Notes under the pieces: model-generated
Told to the model about the DNA's origin: nothing
Database searches by the model: none
What the model saw: only the letters and a program-made list of their open reading frames with translations
Made by a program: the position numbers and the translations under genes
Assembly (NCBI RefSeq): GCF_039541235.1
Contig: NZ_BAABFV010000001.1
Span: 1,364,001 to 1,428,000 of the forward strand
DNA from: Kangiella marina
GTDB lineage: Bacteria; Pseudomonadota; Gammaproteobacteria; Enterobacterales; Kangiellaceae
Direction of reading: 5' to 3'
DNA length: 64,000 nucleotides
Shown: positions 60,034-64,000 of the stretch, one piece after another
How the letters are laid out: each line of letters begins with the position of its first letter
Position numbering within the stretch: position 1 is the stretch's first letter

Positions 60034-60069
60034 TCAGCCCTTACTTAGTATTAAGAAGGGGGGGACCTA

Positions 60070-60495
60070 ATGGCAATGACTGTACATTTGGATATCGTTA
60101 GCGCAGAAGACTCAATCTTTTCTGGAAAGGTTGAGCGTCTTATTGCGACAGGTGATTTGGGTGAGCTAGGTGTTGAACCTGGCCACGCTCCCCTACTAAC
60201 GTCATTAAACCCAGGCCCAGTCAAAGTGACTTTGCCAGGTGGCGAGGTTGAGTTGTTTTTCGTCTCAGGCGGAATGCTGGAAGTTCAACCACACATGGTA
60301 ACAGTATTGGCTGATACGGCTGTTCGAGCGGAAGACGTTGATGAAGCAAAAGCTTTAGAAGCTGAAAAAGACGCTCGTGAAGCCTTGGCTGATCAAAGTT
60401 CTGAGATTGAGTACTCTAAAGCTGCTGCTGAGTTAGCTGAAGCTGTTGCTCAATTACGCACGCTACGTGCGATTAAAAAGAAAAGCGGAAAATAA
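60070..60495 (+). CDS. atpC: F1 subunit epsilon
   Basis: 141 residues. N-terminal beta-sandwich: [39 protein letters not shown], and a C-terminal two-helix region ([14 protein letters not shown]). The last gene of the operon, followed by a strong terminator. Confidence 0.98.
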   Translation: MAMTVHLDIVSAEDSIFSGKVERLIATGDLGELGVEPGHAPLLTSLNPGPVKVTLPGGEVELFFVSGGMLEVQPHMVTVLADTAVRAEDVDEAKALEAEKDAREALADQSSEIEYSKAAAELAEAVAQLRTLRAIKKKSGK

Positions 60496-60516
60496 TTCTT
60501 TTTAAAAGAGCGAAAT

Positions 60517-60545
60517 AAAAAAGGTGGCTTTGGCCACCTTTTTTT
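60517..60545 (+). terminator. Intrinsic terminator of the atp operon
   Basis: AAAAAAGGTGGC / GCCACCTTTTTTT stem with a 4-base loop and a run of T after it. It also may serve the convergent gene at 60571. Confidence 0.92.
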
Positions 60546-60570
60546 ATGTTCGAATGTTGTCTTTTATGGG

Positions 60571-62025
60571 TTACATGTCTTCTGGAGTCATACATGGTTC
60601 AACCATAAACTCTGGAGTCGCCATCTGACTTGTAAGACTGTATAGCATCATACTCGAAGCGCCTAAGTGAGGATCACCGATAGTGCCACCAGTACCGCCG
60701 CCGCCAAAACTGATATTATCCCAGTCATTTTGCGAAGCATTAATATTGCCGACAAAAACTGATGATTGCAGAGTACCATTGTTGTTGACGTCTAAATTTG
60801 CGCTGGCTGTTCCTGATAACCAAGAACCGTTACGGCGTACTTGATAGTCAGCCAAATCGGATTCAGTAGTGCCTCCATATCCAGACATAGCGCTAAACTC
60901 ACTGATGTTACCGCTGATGGCGTTAACTTTTAAGCGAGAATAGTCAACAACACCGGTTGCGCCATCAACACGTAGCCCCGGCATTTGGTAGTCATAACTC
61001 ATGATGCTGAGGTAATTTAGTTTACGGTTGGTATTTTCATTACCACCATGACGTAGACCTAGATTGTGACCAAACTCGTGCATCAACGTGCCAGCTTGTT
61101 GCTGCATTGTGCCACCAGGAGTCGGCCATCCACCTAAACTCACAACAAAGTCATGGGCTGGGATACCGCGAGAAATACCACTGGAAGTACCGCCACTATG
61201 GCGATCAGCAAATAAAGCATAGTGGAACAATTTACTGCGTCTTGACGGGAAGTATTGATTTTTAATGACATCAAAATCAGTCCAAACCGGGCTTAAGTTA
61301 CTATCAACATCGGCGGCAGCGATTTGAGAATCCAAATCAATGGCTAATGTAATGCCTGTTGAGCCATCAGGATTGGTCACTGGGGCGTCGGCAAATGCTT
61401 GAATAACTTGATCTAACGCTGCTTGATCAGGTTTAAAGGCTTGATAATAGTCAGCTTCAACCAACACCGTTTTACGCAGCGGATCGGCGCCATAGTAGCG
61501 GATATCAACCCCGTTGTAGCCGAAGATTTCAGCGGCATCACTCAAACGATCGTCATCTGTGTCGCTATCATAAGGATTGGTGCCGTAGCGCGTTTCGGCC
61601 GCGTTACAGATAGAGTCGCCATCGCTATCAAGGCTGCCTAGTGGGCAAAGATAAATAACTGGTGCGTCACTGACGTAATAGGTTTTACCACTATAAGTAA
61701 TTTTTTGGTAATCCGGCTTATGATAGAAGGTGCGTGATTGATAACCCGGTTTAGAGACTCTGAAGGTGACGGCCTCTTGACCGCTTGATGGTGTGATAAA
61801 TTTAGTATTGGCGCTGCCATTGCGGTCACCATAGGCATCAAACACATACATACCCGAAGTATCGGTGCCTTCTGGAAAGCCGCAACCATTACCTGAGCAG
61901 TTTCCATTAATGACAGAAACCTTAGCTTGGTAAACGGCGGAACCGGTGTTAGCGTCTTGGACTGTACCGTAAATACAGCCATTAAGAATAGCTGCCGAAG
62001 CAGTCAGTAATAACAGTTTTTTCAT
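60571..62025 (-). CDS. Secreted zinc metalloprotease-like lipoprotein with thrombospondin type-3 repeats
   Basis: 484 residues. A lipoprotein signal ends LNGC (Cys about 17). Next is a carboxypeptidase-regulatory-like beta domain (GTVQDANTGSAVYQAKVSV, about 20-120). Calcium-binding type-3 thrombospondin-like motifs follow (DSDGDSICNAAETRYG, DSDTDDDRLSDAAEIFG, near residues 132-165). Then comes a metallopeptidase region with HEFGHNLGLRHGG (His316, Glu317, His320, His326) and a Met-turn candidate SIMSYDYQM. It lies on the cell surface. The substrate is unknown. It is convergent with the atp operon. Confidence 0.88.
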   Translation of the reverse strand: MKKLLLLTASAAILNGCIYGTVQDANTGSAVYQAKVSVINGNCSGNGCGFPEGTDTSGMYVFDAYGDRNGSANTKFITPSSGQEAVTFRVSKPGYQSRTFYHKPDYQKITYSGKTYYVSDAPVIYLCPLGSLDSDGDSICNAAETRYGTNPYDSDTDDDRLSDAAEIFGYNGVDIRYYGADPLRKTVLVEADYYQAFKPDQAALDQVIQAFADAPVTNPDGSTGITLAIDLDSQIAAADVDSNLSPVWTDFDVIKNQYFPSRRSKLFHYALFADRHSGGTSSGISRGIPAHDFVVSLGGWPTPGGTMQQQAGTLMHEFGHNLGLRHGGNENTNRKLNYLSIMSYDYQMPGLRVDGATGVVDYSRLKVNAISGNISEFSAMSGYGGTTESDLADYQVRRNGSWLSGTASANLDVNNNGTLQSSVFVGNINASQNDWDNISFGGGGTGGTIGDPHLGASSMMLYSLTSQMATPEFMVEPCMTPEDM

Positions 62026-62219
62026 TTCAATCTCCTTTGAAATATTCCTGTGAAAGGCTTCATCTATGAAGCATGACCAGCTTAATAAAGACTTGAAGAA
62101 TGAAAAAGTGGTTAAAACTGAAAAAAAAGTGAGAGATCACTGAAAAATGTATTCTATAAAAGCCAAAATTGATGATAAGTGTTAAAATAAGCGCTTAATT
62201 TCAACGAATTAGAATAAAT
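62026..62219. other. Divergent intergenic region with a perfect hairpin
   Basis: Promoter-bearing gap between the metalloprotease and glmU. GCTTCAT-CT-ATGAAGC (62057-62072) is a perfect dyad about 32 bases upstream of the protease ATG at 62025 and could be an operator. No RNA gene is seen. Confidence 0.45.
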
Positions 62220-63614
62220 ATGGCACTAAGCGTCGTGATATTGGCAGCGGGCAAAGGGACTCGCATGCGCTCAAACTTGCCAAAAGTATTACACCCTATA
62301 GCTGGTCGCTCGATGGTAGAGCACGTCATCAATACTGCAAACTCATTACAACCCAAGCAAATCATCGTTGTAGCGGGCCATGGCATCCATCAAGTTGAAA
62401 AGAAACTCGAAAACACTAATATAACCATCGTAGAACAAGCCGAGCAATTAGGAACCGGCCACGCGGTTGATCAAGCTTTGCCTATAATCAGTGATGATGA
62501 TCAGGTTTTAGTACTTTATGGTGATGTTCCATTGATTCAATCCAGTACGCTCAAAGATCTGATTCAAGCACAACCATCTGCTGGCATCGGATTGTTAACA
62601 GTAAAACTGGATAATCCGTCGGGCTATGGCAGAATCATTCGCAATTCACAGAATGAGGTTACCGAAATCGTTGAGCAAAAAGATGCGAATGATGAACAGT
62701 TGAAAGTGACAGAAGTTAATACCGGAATACTGTGCGCGAATGCTGCGGCGTTAAAGCAATGGTTGAGTAACATTGATAATAACAATGCCCAAGGTGAGTA
62801 TTATCTGACGGATTGCATTGCTATGGCTGCAGACAAGACTCAAAACGATGATGCAGGGGTTATCGCATGCCACCCTACTTCGGAGATGGAAGTCGAAGGG
62901 GTTAACAGCCGCGTGCAGTTGGCACAGCTGGAGCGTCGCTACCAAGAAGCGCGTGCACAAGAGTTATTAGAGCAAGGTGTTACCCTACTGGATCCAGCGC
63001 GATTGGATGTTCGAGGCGAACTAAACTGCGCAAACGATGTCTTGATAGATGTCAATGTGATTATCGAAGGCAAAGTCACCATTGAGTCGGGTGCGACAAT
63101 TGGTGCAAACGTCATATTGAAAGACTGTGTGATTGGTCGAGACAGTCAAATAAAACCGAACACCATGATAGAAAGTGCCGAAATTGGGGCAGCTTGCCAA
63201 GTAGGCCCGTTCGCGAGGATTCGTCCAGGAACGAGACTGGAAGATGAAGCGTTCATAGGTAACTTTGTTGAGACCAAGAAGGCAACGCTGGGTAAAGGCA
63301 GCAAAGCAAGTCACTTGACCTATTTAGGCGATGCTGAGATTGGTCAAGGGGTCAATGTGGGCGCGGGAGTGATTACCTGTAACTATGATGGTGCTAATAA
63401 GTTTGTTACACGAATTGAAGATGGTGCCTTTATTGGATCAGACTGCCAATTAGTTGCACCGGTGACTATTGGACAAAATGCGACAGTGGGCGCGGGCACG
63501 ACGGTAACTAAAGATGTTCCAGCTAATGAATTATCGATCAGTCGGGTGCCACAAAAAAACATTGAAGGCTGGCAAAGGCCGGTTAAACAGCAAAAAAGTA
63601 ATAGCGAAGGATAA
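62220..63614 (+). CDS. glmU: Bifunctional UDP-N-acetylglucosamine pyrophosphorylase / glucosamine-1-phosphate acetyltransferase
   Basis: 464 residues. N-terminal uridyltransferase: [22 protein letters not shown] (nucleotide-binding), [22 protein letters not shown]-terminal left-handed beta-helix: hexapeptide repeats, including [30 protein letters not shown] (acetyl transfer region) and INYD-like NYDGANK. It makes UDP-GlcNAc for the cell wall and LPS. It is 6 bases before glmS. Confidence 0.99.
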   Translation: MALSVVILAAGKGTRMRSNLPKVLHPIAGRSMVEHVINTANSLQPKQIIVVAGHGIHQVEKKLENTNITIVEQAEQLGTGHAVDQALPIISDDDQVLVLYGDVPLIQSSTLKDLIQAQPSAGIGLLTVKLDNPSGYGRIIRNSQNEVTEIVEQKDANDEQLKVTEVNTGILCANAAALKQWLSNIDNNNAQGEYYLTDCIAMAADKTQNDDAGVIACHPTSEMEVEGVNSRVQLAQLERRYQEARAQELLEQGVTLLDPARLDVRGELNCANDVLIDVNVIIEGKVTIESGATIGANVILKDCVIGRDSQIKPNTMIESAEIGAACQVGPFARIRPGTRLEDEAFIGNFVETKKATLGKGSKASHLTYLGDAEIGQGVNVGAGVITCNYDGANKFVTRIEDGAFIGSDCQLVAPVTIGQNATVGAGTTVTKDVPANELSISRVPQKNIEGWQRPVKQQKSNSEG

Positions 63615-63620
63615 AGAATA

Positions 63621-64000
63621 ATGTGCGGAATTGTTGGTGCAATCGCGCAACGAGATGTCAGCGACATCTTGGTTGAAGGTTTGAAACGTTTGGAATACCG
63701 TGGATATGACTCTGCGGGAGTGGCTATTTATCATGATGGTCACATTGAAAGAATTCGACGGGCTGGAAAAGTATCTGAACTTAAAGAAGCTCTGACTAAA
63801 AGCCCAATAAGCGGTGGCTTAGGCATTGCTCACACTCGTTGGGCAACTCATGGTGAGCCAACAGAGCGAAATGCTCACCCACACATGTCCGAAGATAATA
63901 TTGCGTTGGTGCATAACGGCATCATTGAAAACCATGACGAGTTACGCGATGAACTGAAAAATAGAGGGTATCGCTTTGAGTCCGATACCGATACTGAAGT
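63621..64000 (+). CDS. glmS: Glutamine-fructose-6-phosphate aminotransferase (5' part, truncated by window)
   Basis: The first 126 codons, starting [13 protein letters not shown]. Cys2 is the glutaminase nucleophile. [37 protein letters not shown] and [15 protein letters not shown] are the glutaminase domain motifs. The isomerase part is past the window edge. It makes glucosamine-6-phosphate, the substrate for the pathway that ends with GlmU. Its start is 6 bases from glmU, an operon. Confidence 0.98.
   Translation, partial: MCGIVGAIAQRDVSDILVEGLKRLEYRGYDSAGVAIYHDGHIERIRRAGKVSELKEALTKSPISGGLGIAHTRWATHGEPTERNAHPHMSEDNIALVHNGIIENHDELRDELKNRGYRFESDTDTE

Overview
This 64 kb window is a chromosomal segment of a gammaproteobacterium with moderate-to-low GC. 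It carries the replication-origin neighbourhood: gyrB, recF, dnaN and dnaA on the minus strand, an AT-rich oriC-like gap, then rpmH, rnpA, yidD, yidC, mnmE on the plus strand, followed by mnmG, rsmG, parA, parB, the complete atp operon, glmU and glmS. This gene order, the two ParB-type parS palindromes and the fadBA/pepQ/yigZ block fit free-living marine Gammaproteobacteria. A Kangiella-like organism is my best guess, but the genus cannot be proven from the sequence alone.

Layout. Bases 1-5143 hold minus-strand envelope and signalling genes: a truncated GGDEF protein with an N-terminal signal peptide, a CNNM/CBS transporter, cytochrome b561, a DUF2784 protein and an OmpA-family protein. Bases 5403-9575 hold a very small chromosomal integron beside comM. 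It has an intact IntI integrase, an attI area and two minus-strand gene cassettes, each with its own attC site. The 9-base arms that define each cassette end match perfectly. Bases 9668-14568 hold surface and stress genes: an exceptionally residue-depleted acidic exported protein, a beta-barrel, a subtilisin-like protease, and an ECF sigma / anti-sigma / lipoprotein operon. Bases 14667-16888 hold a class V aminotransferase and a redox-sensing ArsR-family regulator overlapping a rhodanese. Bases 16906-21560 hold an MMPL/RND transporter with a LolA-like protein and an outer-membrane barrel. This is followed by a persulfide-dioxygenase-like metallo-hydrolase, Rep helicase, fadBA (with a FadR-like operator), pepQ, yigZ, sirB2, ubiK, a HerA-like ATPase, dodecin and PPK2.

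Bases 34124-60495 are mostly core genes: replication initiation, ribosome and membrane-protein biogenesis, tRNA modification, chromosome partitioning and ATP synthesis. They are interrupted by a short envelope/protease block (45012-48445). Two perfect parS sites lie inside recF and both encode the same FHVEH peptide, so the ParA/ParB encoded at 51-53 kb very probably act on the gyrB-dnaA side of the origin. Between mnmG and rsmG is an unusual run of nested inverted repeats. The window ends with a secreted metalloprotease lipoprotein, glmU and the start of glmS.

The most distinctive elements are the two-cassette integron whose integrase appears translationally coupled to comM, the parS pair in recF, the structured mnmG-rsmG gap, and the acidic exported protein whose mature part has no Lys, His, Cys, Phe, Tyr or Trp.
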